A stretch of 64,000 nucleotides of DNA, taken from an uncultured Bacteroidales bacterium. Lineage in GTDB: Bacteria > Bacteroidota > Bacteroidia > Bacteroidales > UBA932. The stretch's first letter is position 1; each line of letters begins with the position of its first letter. Where the stretch lies: assembly GCA_944325505.1 (NCBI GenBank), contig CALVAJ010000011.1, positions 1-64,000 of the forward strand, read 5' to 3'. The notes beneath the pieces are model-generated. The model had not been told where the DNA came from, did no database searches, and saw only the letters and a program-made list of their open reading frames with translations. This document shows, in pieces, positions 20,779 to 29,220 of this stretch. The position numbers and the translations under genes are program-made.

Positions 20779-23256
20779 TCAATGATGACTATATTTTTTT
20801 AACCTGCCGTCTTTCATTTCCACGCGATAGCTGTCTCCTGCTTCCGTGCCGAATTCCAGGTCCAGGCCGTTATAATGCACGCGGCACGGGCCACCGGAGC
20901 CGGAATGGATGACAGCATGGTCCAGACATCCGTTTTTCCAGGCTATGTCTACAATGAAATTTCCTCTGGCACGGACACCTGTGAGACAGCCGTCCTTCCA
21001 TGCATCAGGAAGGGCAGGAAGCAGGTGGATAAAGCCCATGTGACTCTGCAGAAGCATTTCCGTGACTCCTGCCGTCCCCCCGAAGTTGCCGTCTATCTGG
21101 AACGGAGGATGGGAATCCCAGAGATTTTCATTGGTGCCTGTCTTCAGGAGATTTCCATATAAGGCGTAGGCGCGGTTGCCGTCATGGAGTCTGGCCCACT
21201 GGTTCAGTTTCCAGCCCATGCTCCAGCCCGTAGCCAGGTCGCCGCGATGATCCAGCACCACCCTTGATGCCTCTGCAAGGTCAGGAGTCGTCACAGGAGA
21301 AATGGTATGGCCGGGATGCAGTCCGAAAAGATGGTTCACGTGGCGGTGCCTGTCCTGAGGATCATCTATGTCTTCGGACCACTCCATCAGCTGTCCGTAC
21401 CGCCCCACCTCATACGGGGCAATGCTGTCAAGGACATCCTGCCAGTGCATGCGCTCCCGCTCATCGACTCCCAACACTTTACTTGCCTCGATGGCGTCCG
21501 AAAGGATTTCACGGGCGACGGCATGGACGAATGTCGCTCCTTTGTCCACAGGACCGTGCTCCGGAGACGTGGAAGGAACCGCAGCATAAAACCCGTCGGG
21601 TCTGCGCCAGAGAAAATCGGCCGAAAACATCGCTCCTCCCTTTATCAGGTCATATCCGACATCTTCCAGAAAAGAATCATCCCTGGTAAAGTCGTACCAG
21701 TCCCATACATGGGTGGCAAGCCACGGACCGGCCATAGGATTGAAATTCCAGGACATATCCCTGTCCCTGAGAGGGGTTGTGAACCCGAATATGTTTGAAG
21801 ATATGGAAGCCGTCCAGCCCCGCGCCCCGAAATATGCCCGGGCCGTTTCCTCTCCAGGCCTGACAAGAGTACGGATATAGTCGAACAGGGGGATTTCACA
21901 TTCCGGAAGATTGGTCTGGCATGCCGGCCAGTAGTTCATCTGGATGTTGATATTGTTGTGGTAGTCGACCCTCCAGGGGCCGTTTATATTGTTGTGCCAG
22001 AGGCCCTGAAGGTTTGCCGGAAGATTGCCGGAACGGGAAGAGGCTATCAGAAGATACCGACCGAACTGCCAGTACAATGCCTCCAGACCGTAGTCCTCCG
22101 CACCTTCCCTGTATCTTGCCAGCCGCTCCGGTGTCGGAAGGCTGTCTCCGGAACAGGCTTTTCCCGGATTAAGGACCAGAGACGAGCGCCGGAACAGGGA
22201 CGAATAGTCTTCATAATGCCTCTGTAAAAGAGCGGCATACGATTTCTTCCCCGCAGACTTCATCCATTTCCCCGTAGTCTTTACAGGATTTTCGCCAACG
22301 TATGCATCCGGATCGTTGAAATCCGGGTCGAAACTGATTTTATAGCCGGTGTCGGCCGCGATGAGGAACACCGCCTCGTCTGCCCCTTCTACTTTTATTG
22401 TCCCGTCAGGGGCTACTCCGACATGTCCGTCTTCAGTCAGGACTCTGACCCGAAGGGCATATTCCATACCGTTTCCGGGCAATGCCGCCGTATAGAGCAT
22501 CTCGTTGTCCGACACGGCCTTAAAAGCCCCTTTCACGAATATCGGGTTAGGCAAGTAAGTGAAATCGAGATTCTGTGCTCCGGGACGGTCTGAAGTGAAA
22601 CGCACCGCCATCACATTGTCGGGATATGAAATGAAGAATTCCCGCCTGTTCCGGACACCATCCCGGGAAAAAGCGACGACTGCCAGCGCAGAATCCAGCG
22701 ACAGCGACCTCCGGTAATCCGTTATCTTCCCGTCATCCAGACCTGTCTTTATCCTGAATTCCCCGCAAGTGGTGAAGCAGCCGAAGCGTGACGGAGTCTC
22801 GGCGGAAGTTTCATAGGGGACCTCGCTGTTGAAGTTGTCCTGCGTGAGTCTGGCGGCCTTTTCATTGTCACCTTCCATGAAGGCCTTCCGTATTTCAGGA
22901 AGGATATGGGCTGATTCCTTGTTTACGTTCCAGTAACTTGCAGCCCCTGTGCCCGGACCTCCGGTCCAGAGGGTCTTCTCATTGAAAGTAAACCGTTCCG
23001 TGGAGACCGATCCGAAAATATTGGCTCCTATGCTGCCATTCCCGAGAGACAGCGAGACATGCTCCCACTCCCAGTCGGCATTGGTCATGGCATCCCCTGA
23101 TTCCAAAGTCGGATCCGCACCCCATGCGGGGCCGGTTTCAGAAGAACACGGGGAGTCAAACCACACGGACATATCATCCTGGGCTTCAATATCTATGGCA
23201 TGCCCGGCAATGAATGCAAGAAGGCATACAGCCAGTCCGGTTCGCGAATGTATCAT
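20779..23256 (-). CDS. Secreted GH95 alpha-L-fucosidase
   Basis: An 825-residue protein with a Sec signal peptide (GLAVCLLAFIAGHAIDIEA). The GH95 signatures are in order: the N-terminal sandwich domain (LSLGNGSIGANIFGSVSTERFTFNEKTLWTGGP); NLQGLWHNNINGPWRVDYH followed by NINIQMNYWPACQTNLPE near residue 430, with the paired Asn residues of the active site; STSPEHGP near 567 with the acid Glu; and FQIDGNFGGTAGVTEML near 720 with the Asp. GH95 inverting enzymes release terminal alpha-1,2-linked fucose (or related L-galactose) from host or plant glycans. There is no lipobox, so a periplasmic location is inferred. It stands alone between the atp operon and the phosphate sensor. Confidence 0.93.
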   Translation of the reverse strand: MIHSRTGLAVCLLAFIAGHAIDIEAQDDMSVWFDSPCSSETGPAWGADPTLESGDAMTNADWEWEHVSLSLGNGSIGANIFGSVSTERFTFNEKTLWTGGPGTGAASYWNVNKESAHILPEIRKAFMEGDNEKAARLTQDNFNSEVPYETSAETPSRFGCFTTCGEFRIKTGLDDGKITDYRRSLSLDSALAVVAFSRDGVRNRREFFISYPDNVMAVRFTSDRPGAQNLDFTYLPNPIFVKGAFKAVSDNEMLYTAALPGNGMEYALRVRVLTEDGHVGVAPDGTIKVEGADEAVFLIAADTGYKISFDPDFNDPDAYVGENPVKTTGKWMKSAGKKSYAALLQRHYEDYSSLFRRSSLVLNPGKACSGDSLPTPERLARYREGAEDYGLEALYWQFGRYLLIASSRSGNLPANLQGLWHNNINGPWRVDYHNNINIQMNYWPACQTNLPECEIPLFDYIRTLVRPGEETARAYFGARGWTASISSNIFGFTTPLRDRDMSWNFNPMAGPWLATHVWDWYDFTRDDSFLEDVGYDLIKGGAMFSADFLWRRPDGFYAAVPSTSPEHGPVDKGATFVHAVAREILSDAIEASKVLGVDERERMHWQDVLDSIAPYEVGRYGQLMEWSEDIDDPQDRHRHVNHLFGLHPGHTISPVTTPDLAEASRVVLDHRGDLATGWSMGWKLNQWARLHDGNRAYALYGNLLKTGTNENLWDSHPPFQIDGNFGGTAGVTEMLLQSHMGFIHLLPALPDAWKDGCLTGVRARGNFIVDIAWKNGCLDHAVIHSGSGGPCRVHYNGLDLEFGTEAGDSYRVEMKDGRLKKYSHH

Positions 23257-23348
23257 TTAGTCTTTTTGTTTACAAAACAATGCGAATTTAATTTATTTTC
23301 CGCAAAACTCAGAGGACAAAAAATGAAACCTTCTTTTTCCCGGATTTA

Positions 23349-25067
23349 TTACTTTTCCTTTAAGGAGAATATGAATTCCAGTCCGCCTTCCTTGCGGTTG
23401 ACGGCACGGATCTCGCCCCCGTGGAATGCGACGGCATTGCGGACTATCGACAAGCCGAGCCCTGAGCCGCCGTCATCGCGGGTACGGCCTTCCGAAACAC
23501 GGTAGAATCTCTCGAAAATGCGGGACAGATGCTCCTCCTTGACCCCGTTGCCGGTGTCGTAATATGTGAAATGGCAGAATCCTTCGCTCTTTGCATAGCA
23601 CTCTACATGGATGGAGATACCGTCTCCGGCATACTTGACACTGTTCTCGACCAGATTCCTGAATATGGCATAAAGCAAAGAAGCGTTCCCCTTTATGACC
23701 AGGCCCTTGTCAATACAGTTCTCTGACCTGATCCCTTTTGCATCCAGAGCGGAACGGAACTCCTCGAATATCTCGTTCACTGCATTGTGCAGGTCGACAG
23801 GTTCTTTATGAAGCTGCTCCGGGGCTTCTTCTATCTTGGTGATGATGGCAATGTCACGTATCAGGTCCGACAGGCGCAGGGTCTGCACATAGGCCCTGTC
23901 TATGAACATGTTCCTCCTCTGCTCGGATATTCCCGGACATGTGATGAGCGTCTCCAGATAGCCTCTTACGCTGCTGACCGGTGTGCGGAGTTCATGGGCG
24001 ATATTGTTGGTCATCTGCTGTTTCATCACCTTGCTTTTCTCGCTTTCGGAAATATCGTTGACAGTTATCTCGAAACCGTTGTCAGGATAGACAAGCATCT
24101 GGATCCCATAGTTGTGGCCGCCTTTGGAAAGCTTGAAGTTGAACACCGGTGCGGAATCGTTCTTGACAGGGGTGTTCCTGTCGAGAAACTCCGACAGGGG
24201 GGCAAAGACACTGCTCTTCCATATATCATTCAGATCAGGAGTGGGTCTGTCCAGCAACGTATTGACATACTGGATAAAACGCGGGTTCGCGTACTGCTTC
24301 TCCCTGTCAGGGGTGAAAATGGCGATACCTCCGTCATAATAATGTATATGAAGAAGGAGCCTCTCTTTTTCAAGCGCGATCATGTCGTTGCTGTGCTTGA
24401 GCATCTTGTAGCTCTCGAGCATCTTCTCTCCGATCTCCCCGAGCTCCGAGTCGGGGAAAGCAATATCTTCATAGTCCACATTTCCCTTGACGGCGGCTTC
24501 GGCGAAATCGCGCAATTTCGAAATCCCCTGACCGAAATGGTCGGAAAGGAAAATCAGAGAAAACAGGGCCACGGTGAAAAGAGAAAACACCAGTATGAGG
24601 AACAATGTATCCGGCCGGAAAAAACGCTGCATATCCAGTTCATACGGCATGGCCACCCTTACTATAAAGCCTCCATAGGATTTGGCATAATAGAAATAAG
24701 GCAGTCCCGTGGTATTCGAAGTGCGGATGGAAAAACCTTCCGAATGCTCCGCCGCCATTTGGATTTCCGGACGCAGGGAATGGTTGTCCATCGATGTCGA
24801 ATCCGCATCGGAATCGAACAGGACCGTACCGTACTTGTCTATGACCGTAATGCGGAGATCGCCAGGCAGCAGCTCCCCGACATCCTTATAGTCTGCCGTC
24901 TGGGCTATGATATCCGCATATCCGGAGAGTCTGGACTGCAGTATTTCAGCCTTATACCTGCGTTCGGTCCGTAACTGGAAGATCACCAGCAGGACAGCGA
25001 ATACGGTAAAGACTCCTGCAAAATATGTAAGCAGCTGCTTTTTATATGTTGTCCTTTTCTTCGCCAT
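23349..25067 (-). CDS. Membrane sensor histidine kinase (PhoR-like)
   Basis: A 572-residue kinase with a first span near residues 10-28, an extracytoplasmic sensor region, a second span (TLFLILVFSLFTVALFSLIFL, near 180-200), a HAMP-like linker and a PAS-like segment. The HisKA box is NNIAHELRTPVSSVRGYLETL (His near 357), followed by a HATPase domain with N box NLVENSVKYAG, DTGNGVKEEHLSRIFERFYRV and GSGLGLSIV. It phosphorylates the overlapping response regulator (26-bp overlap). The divergent phosphate transporter suggests phosphate starvation sensing; this is inference from context. Confidence 0.9.
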   Translation of the reverse strand: MAKKRTTYKKQLLTYFAGVFTVFAVLLVIFQLRTERRYKAEILQSRLSGYADIIAQTADYKDVGELLPGDLRITVIDKYGTVLFDSDADSTSMDNHSLRPEIQMAAEHSEGFSIRTSNTTGLPYFYYAKSYGGFIVRVAMPYELDMQRFFRPDTLFLILVFSLFTVALFSLIFLSDHFGQGISKLRDFAEAAVKGNVDYEDIAFPDSELGEIGEKMLESYKMLKHSNDMIALEKERLLLHIHYYDGGIAIFTPDREKQYANPRFIQYVNTLLDRPTPDLNDIWKSSVFAPLSEFLDRNTPVKNDSAPVFNFKLSKGGHNYGIQMLVYPDNGFEITVNDISESEKSKVMKQQMTNNIAHELRTPVSSVRGYLETLITCPGISEQRRNMFIDRAYVQTLRLSDLIRDIAIITKIEEAPEQLHKEPVDLHNAVNEIFEEFRSALDAKGIRSENCIDKGLVIKGNASLLYAIFRNLVENSVKYAGDGISIHVECYAKSEGFCHFTYYDTGNGVKEEHLSRIFERFYRVSEGRTRDDGGSGLGLSIVRNAVAFHGGEIRAVNRKEGGLEFIFSLKEK

Positions 25068-25761
25068 CGCAATCCGTCACATTGAAACAGTACCCGTAGC
25101 CCGACCTGTTGGTAATGTATTTCTTGTACTCGCCGAGCTTGTTCCTTATTCTGGCGATATGCACATCTACTGTCCTGTCAAGGACATACGGAGCGTCCTT
25201 CCACAGCTCTCCGATTATTTCCTCCCTTGAGTACACCCTGCCGGGATGAGAGGCAAGCATATACAGGATTTCGAACTCTTTCTTGGACAGCAGGACCGCC
25301 GCCCCGTCCGAATATACCATTTTCCCTGTAATGTCTATCCTGAGATGCCCCGCAACCACAGGTTCCGTTTCCTGCACTGCGGCAGCCGCACCTGCACTCC
25401 GCTTTATAACAGCCTTTACCCGTGCAAGCACCTCATGAATGGAAAACGGTTTGCCGATATAGTCATCCCCTCCCGCCGAAAATCCGGTAAGCAGATCATT
25501 CTCGGCACTCCTTGCAGTCAGGAAAATGATAGGGATCTGGCTGTTCCTTTCCTTGCGGACGATCTCCGCCATCCTGAACCCGGACATTCCGTCCATCATC
25601 ACGTCCAGAAGTATCAGACTGTGCCTGGGGCCCAGTATGTCGAGCGCCTCTTCAGCAGAAGCCGCACAGTCTGTCCCGTAACCTGCATTTTCCAGATTGA
25701 ACTGGAGTATCTCCCTTATATCAGCCTCGTCATCGACGATCAGTATTTTACCTTGCTCCAT
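25042..25761 (-). CDS. OmpR/PhoB-family response regulator
   Basis: A 239-residue two-domain regulator. The receiver domain has acidic residues in ILIVDDEAD, phospho-acceptor Asp53 (LILLDVMMDG) and the KPF lysine (YIGKPFSIHEVLARV). The C-terminal winged helix is MVYSDGAAVLLSKKEFEILYMLASHPGRVYSREEII followed by DRTVDVHIARIRNKLGEYKKYI. It is translated just ahead of its kinase and faces the PiT gene, so it is a likely regulator of phosphate uptake. A -7 motif lies 20 bases upstream of the start. Confidence 0.93.
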   Translation of the reverse strand: MEQGKILIVDDEADIREILQFNLENAGYGTDCAASAEEALDILGPRHSLILLDVMMDGMSGFRMAEIVRKERNSQIPIIFLTARSAENDLLTGFSAGGDDYIGKPFSIHEVLARVKAVIKRSAGAAAAVQETEPVVAGHLRIDITGKMVYSDGAAVLLSKKEFEILYMLASHPGRVYSREEIIGELWKDAPYVLDRTVDVHIARIRNKLGEYKKYITNRSGYGYCFNVTDCDGEEKDNI

Positions 25762-25780
25762 AAATTTTGAATAAGTGATG

Positions 25781-25788
25781 CAAAGTTA
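25781..25788 (-). promoter_or_regulatory. Putative -7 element of the two-component operon
   Basis: On the minus strand this reads TAACTTTG, matching TAnnTTTG, and sits 20 bases upstream of the response-regulator start. No -33 TTTG is clear, which could reflect dependence on an activator. Confidence 0.5.
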
Positions 25789-25827
25789 TGATTTTTCACG
25801 TTTTCCGCATTCCGGGAAACAATGAAT

Positions 25828-25862
25828 ATTTTGTTACAGTTTTTCGTAACAAAAATTTAACA
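25828..25862. promoter_or_regulatory. Candidate regulator site between the PhoB-like and PiT genes
   Basis: A 9-bp perfect inverted repeat (TTTTGTTAC at 25829-25837 with GTAACAAAA at 25846-25854) sits midway between two divergent promoters. It overlaps three similar direct units: TGTTACA (25832-25838), CGTAACA (25845-25851) and TTTAACA (25856-25862). The last two start 11 bp apart, the spacing of Pho boxes in other phyla. Assignment to the adjacent response regulator is inference. Confidence 0.4.
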
Positions 25863-25866
25863 CCGA

Positions 25867-25901
25867 TTTGATTGTCCGCTTAAAACTGATAATTAATTTT
25901 G
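25867..25901 (+). promoter_or_regulatory. Putative promoter of the PiT transporter gene
   Basis: TAATTTTG at 25894-25901 matches the TAnnTTTG -7 consensus and TTTG at 25867-25870 could be the -33 element, with 23 bases between (usual 19-21). The predicted start of transcription lies just ahead of the ATG at 25929. The -33 side abuts the candidate regulator site. Confidence 0.5.
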
Positions 25902-25928
25902 CGCCCGGAAACTATTTCTATAATTTGT

Positions 25929-28169
25929 ATGGACTGGATATTTCTGGGATTTGTAATATTCCTGTTTATTCTCGCAATCTCTGACCTGTGGGTAGGAGTC
26001 AGCAACGACGCTGTAAATTTCCTTAATTCGGCAATCGGTTCCAAAGCAGCCAAATTCCGCACGATCATCACTGTCGCAGCCATCGGCGTATTCTGCGGAG
26101 CCATCATGAGCAACGGTATGATGGACATCGCCCGGCACGGCATTTTCCGTCCGGAGCAGTACTGCTTCCAGGAACTCATGTATATCTTCCTGGCCGTGAT
26201 GGTTACGGACATCATCCTGCTGGATGTGTTCAACTCGCTGGGGATGCCTACATCCACGACCGTATCCATGGTGTTCGAGCTGCTCGGAGCCTCTTTCGCG
26301 ATGGCGATGTTCAAGTTGGCAGGTGCTGACGACGGCGCCGGATTCTCCGATTATCTGAATACCGAAAAAGCGCTTTCCGTAATCATGGCGATTTTCGTTT
26401 CCGTGGCGCTGGCATTCATATTCGGCCTCCTGATACAGTATATCTCCAGGCTGCTCTTCTCGTTCAGCTACTCCGGAAAGCTCAAATGGAAGATAGGGCT
26501 GTTCGGAGGTATCGCCACGACGGCCATCATATATTTCATGCTCATAAAAGGAGTCAAGGACCTTTCTTTCATGACACCGGAGCTGAAGGCCTGGGTACAT
26601 ACGCACACCCTTGAAGTGCTCGGCGGCTGTCTTGTGTTCTTCACTCTGCTGATGCAGATCCTGCACTGGTGCAGAGTCAATGTATTCAAGGTGGTGGTCC
26701 TTATAGGTACATTCGCCCTGGCGACGGCTTTCGCAGGCAACGACCTGGTGAACTTCATCGGAGTGCCGCTTGCAGGCTATGACTCGTACCTCGACTATAT
26801 GGCCTCCGGCAGTTCCGACCCTGATTCATATATGATGGGAGTGCTCAACGAACCGGCCAAGACTCCGTTCATCTTCCTGTTCCTGGCCGGAATAGTGATG
26901 GTAATCGCCCTTGCGACTTCAAAGAAGGCGCATAACGTGACAAAGACTGAAATCAGCCTTGCCAAACAGGATGAAGGGGACGAGATGTTCGGTTCTTCAA
27001 GGGTAGCCCGCAGCCTTGTGCGCTGGAGCAACGCGACCGCCAACTGGCTTGTGGCAGTCACTCCTGAAAAGGCAAGGGTATGGATCAACAAAAGGTTCGA
27101 CAAGAGCAATATCGAAATAGAGGACGGAGCCGCCTATGACCTTGTCAGGGCATCTACCAACCTGGTAGTGGCTTCCCTGCTCATCGCATTGGGTACATCC
27201 CTGAAGCTCCCTCTTTCCACCACATACGTGACATTCATGGTCGCCATGGGTTCATCCCTTGCAGACCGTGCATGGAGCCGTGAAAGTGCGGTATTCAGGG
27301 TTACCGGCGTGCTTTCTGTCATCGGCGGATGGTTCATAACCGCCGGAGTGGCCTTCACCTGCGCATTCATAATCGTCCTCCTGATGCATTTCGGAGGGAA
27401 TGTGGTAGCCATAATAATAGTGGTAGCCGGACTTGCCGCCCTCATCCACAACAATATCCGTTACAAGCAGAAAAACGAGGACGAGAACGGAGACAAGCAG
27501 TTCCGCGCCATCCTTTCTTCCCAGAACTACGCCCAGACATGGAATCTGTTCAGCGACTATGTCGCCGATAACGAATCCCGTTTCCTCAACGATATGGCAG
27601 ACAAATACAAGGATATCACCGACGGACTTTTCGAGGAAAACGTCAAGATCCTGAGGAAAAGTTCGAACGATCTGAAGCAGGAAAAGGTGCGTCTGAAGAA
27701 TCTCAGACGCAAGGAAACCCTCTGCCTGCGGCATATCGAGCCGGAGGAAGGGCTGAGGAAGAGCGCCTGGTTCCACATGGTGTTCAATAGCATGGAACAG
27801 CTGTACTACTCCATCAGGCGTATCTGCGAGCCTCTTTACGAGCATGTGGACAACCATTTCTCTCCGCTGCCTCAGAAGTATATCGACGAGTTCACCGTAC
27901 AGCGTGACAGGACAGCGAAAATCATCCGCGGAATCGCAGATCTGTGCAAAGCCGGAGACTATTCCGACCTGAGGAACTTCGACAAGGAAATCTCCGAGAT
28001 GCAGGTCGAGTTCTCGAATCTGAGGAAGTCCCTCATGGTGGATATCCAGAACGAGAATGTGAACCTTACTGTGGCGTACCTGTACCTGAACCTTCTGCAG
28101 GAATCGGAGCAGATTACGATTGAGTTGCAGCAGATGTCACGTTCTTCCCGCAAATTCCAACAGGGTTAA
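25929..28169 (+). CDS. PiT-family inorganic phosphate transporter with PhoU-like C-terminal domain
   Basis: The start is ATG 25929 (MDWIFLGFVIFLFILAISDLW); a TTG start ten codons earlier would overlap the -7 promoter element. The 746-residue product has the PiT repeats, GVSNDAVNFLNSAIGSKAAKFRTI near the N-terminus and LKLPLSTTYVTFMVAMGSSLADRAW in the second half, with about 10-12 membrane spans. The last 230 residues are soluble, charged and helical (DMADKYKDITDGLFEENVKILRKSSNDLKQEKVRLKNLRRKE) and resemble PhoU/DUF47 domains. It probably imports phosphate with H+ or Na+; the tail may regulate it. Confidence 0.92.
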   Translation: MDWIFLGFVIFLFILAISDLWVGVSNDAVNFLNSAIGSKAAKFRTIITVAAIGVFCGAIMSNGMMDIARHGIFRPEQYCFQELMYIFLAVMVTDIILLDVFNSLGMPTSTTVSMVFELLGASFAMAMFKLAGADDGAGFSDYLNTEKALSVIMAIFVSVALAFIFGLLIQYISRLLFSFSYSGKLKWKIGLFGGIATTAIIYFMLIKGVKDLSFMTPELKAWVHTHTLEVLGGCLVFFTLLMQILHWCRVNVFKVVVLIGTFALATAFAGNDLVNFIGVPLAGYDSYLDYMASGSSDPDSYMMGVLNEPAKTPFIFLFLAGIVMVIALATSKKAHNVTKTEISLAKQDEGDEMFGSSRVARSLVRWSNATANWLVAVTPEKARVWINKRFDKSNIEIEDGAAYDLVRASTNLVVASLLIALGTSLKLPLSTTYVTFMVAMGSSLADRAWSRESAVFRVTGVLSVIGGWFITAGVAFTCAFIIVLLMHFGGNVVAIIIVVAGLAALIHNNIRYKQKNEDENGDKQFRAILSSQNYAQTWNLFSDYVADNESRFLNDMADKYKDITDGLFEENVKILRKSSNDLKQEKVRLKNLRRKETLCLRHIEPEEGLRKSAWFHMVFNSMEQLYYSIRRICEPLYEHVDNHFSPLPQKYIDEFTVQRDRTAKIIRGIADLCKAGDYSDLRNFDKEISEMQVEFSNLRKSLMVDIQNENVNLTVAYLYLNLLQESEQITIELQQMSRSSRKFQQG

Positions 28170-28286
28170 AAATGAAATAAAAGGACGATTTCGGCGTTAG
28201 GCTTGCCCTCCGGTCCTCACATACTGCCAGTATGCTCCGGTCCTCGGTCGGCACCTGCCTTGAACTCCTCCTTTTATTTCATTTTT
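28168..28286. repeat. 119-nt inverted-repeat element after the PiT gene (MITE-like)
   Basis: A perfect 18-bp inverted repeat (28168-28185 with 28269-28286, core ATGAAATAAAAGG) encloses 83 bases. The interior has its own near-palindrome CATACTGCCAGTATG and two copies of CTCCGGTCCTC on either side of it. The left arm starts within the PiT stop codon. It could be a terminator, a non-autonomous mobile element or a structured RNA; the nested symmetry and size favour a palindromic mobile-type element. No transposase is nearby. Confidence 0.6.
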
Positions 28287-28367
28287 ACGAGTGAATGTGG
28301 GGCCCTCCCTGTGCGGGCGCAACGGTTTGGAAAATCCACTCCTGCTCACACGCAAATATAAAAGGTT

Positions 28368-28445
28368 CTCAAAAACACGAAGTAAATTACCTCAAAAACA
28401 CGAAGTAAATTACCTCAAAAACACGAAGCGGTTTTTGAGGTAATT
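28368..28445. repeat. 23-bp tandem repeat (2.65 copies) ending in a hairpin
   Basis: Two identical 23-bp units (28368-28390 and 28391-28413) and a third partial one (28414-28428) carry CTCAAAAACACGAAG. The third unit is closed by a 15-bp perfect hairpin: 28408-28422 pairs with 28431-28445 around an 8-base loop. It lies 38 bp upstream of the next gene. The units are contiguous with no spacers, so it is not a CRISPR. It could be a regulator-binding array or a slipped-strand variable tract. Confidence 0.7.
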
Positions 28446-28483
28446 ATTTTTGAAAAGATGAAAATAATTCCGAGTTTTGAGAC

Positions 28484-29191
28484 ATGGAATATTTCAAGAT
28501 AATGTCGACGGTACTTTGCGGCCTGTTTTTGGGCCTGGGTACTGCTATGCAGGCGCAGGAGCGGGACAGCACTTCATTTGCGGATAGTTCCGCCCTTACG
28601 GTTTCAGAGCGGAACAGTGTAATCGGGAATATGGTGCAGCCTGGCCTGCTGATCCCGGAAGAGGACATAGCCGGATACAGCCGGGAGAAAATTTCCGGCA
28701 TGATGCAGGCTTCCGTCTCTCCCCTATTCTATAGCACCGTAGACATAAAGCCCTACTATACAGCCGTGTACAGGTTCAACGGCATCATGCAGGAGCACTA
28801 CGGGACGATGCCGCTGACAGGAAGTCTCCACGCATTCCTCGGACGCAGGGACATCGACTGGCTGAACCTTTACAGATACCAGTCGGCGTACGTGGCGGCC
28901 GGAGTACAGCTCGCACCGTGGCTCGAAGTGAACGGCGGAGGCACATTCGGGATGAGCATGCTCAAGGACAGGAAGCCTGTACCGGTAGCAGGAGGAATGA
29001 TGTCCGTCATCATGCGCCCGTCGGAAAACACAAGCATGATGTTCTGGGGAAGCTATACGGACTTCAATGCTTTCGGGACGCCAACGTTCAACCCTGTCAG
29101 CGCCCCGCGCATAAACATAGGGGCCTCCACAAAATTCAAGATCGGCGATGCCACTATCGGTGTCGGGGCATCATTCTCCACCACGCCGTAG
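28484..29191 (+). CDS. Putative small envelope/outer-membrane protein, unrecognised
   Basis: A 235-residue product with a Sec-type signal (IMSTVLCGLFLGLGTAMQAQ). A polar region to about residue 70 is followed by alternating hydrophobic-aromatic strands rich in Gly, Tyr and Trp (DIKPYYTAVYRFNG, YQSAYVAAGVQLAPWLEVNGGG, FKIGDATIGVGASFSTTP), which suggests a small beta-barrel or beta-rich periplasmic protein. I do not recognise the family. It converges with bioD, 29 bp apart, and its upstream region carries the 23-bp repeat array. Function unknown. Confidence 0.7.
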   Translation: MEYFKIMSTVLCGLFLGLGTAMQAQERDSTSFADSSALTVSERNSVIGNMVQPGLLIPEEDIAGYSREKISGMMQASVSPLFYSTVDIKPYYTAVYRFNGIMQEHYGTMPLTGSLHAFLGRRDIDWLNLYRYQSAYVAAGVQLAPWLEVNGGGTFGMSMLKDRKPVPVAGGMMSVIMRPSENTSMMFWGSYTDFNAFGTPTFNPVSAPRINIGASTKFKIGDATIGVGASFSTTP

Positions 29192-29220
29192 GCTATCAGC
29201 AGACCGGCAGGCCGTATGGG

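Noticed and set aside
20779..23256. Idea that the fucosidase belongs to the SusCD locus as one polysaccharide utilisation locus
   Set aside because: It is 11 kb away, separated by the atp operon and other genes, and has no shared regulator or operon structure.
23787..24974. 395-codon plus-strand frame opposite the histidine kinase
   Set aside because: Composition and His/Arg-rich product are typical of an antisense shadow; all kinase motifs are on the minus strand.
28368..28445. CRISPR-like array
   Set aside because: Units of 23 bp are contiguous with no spacers and no cas genes are nearby.
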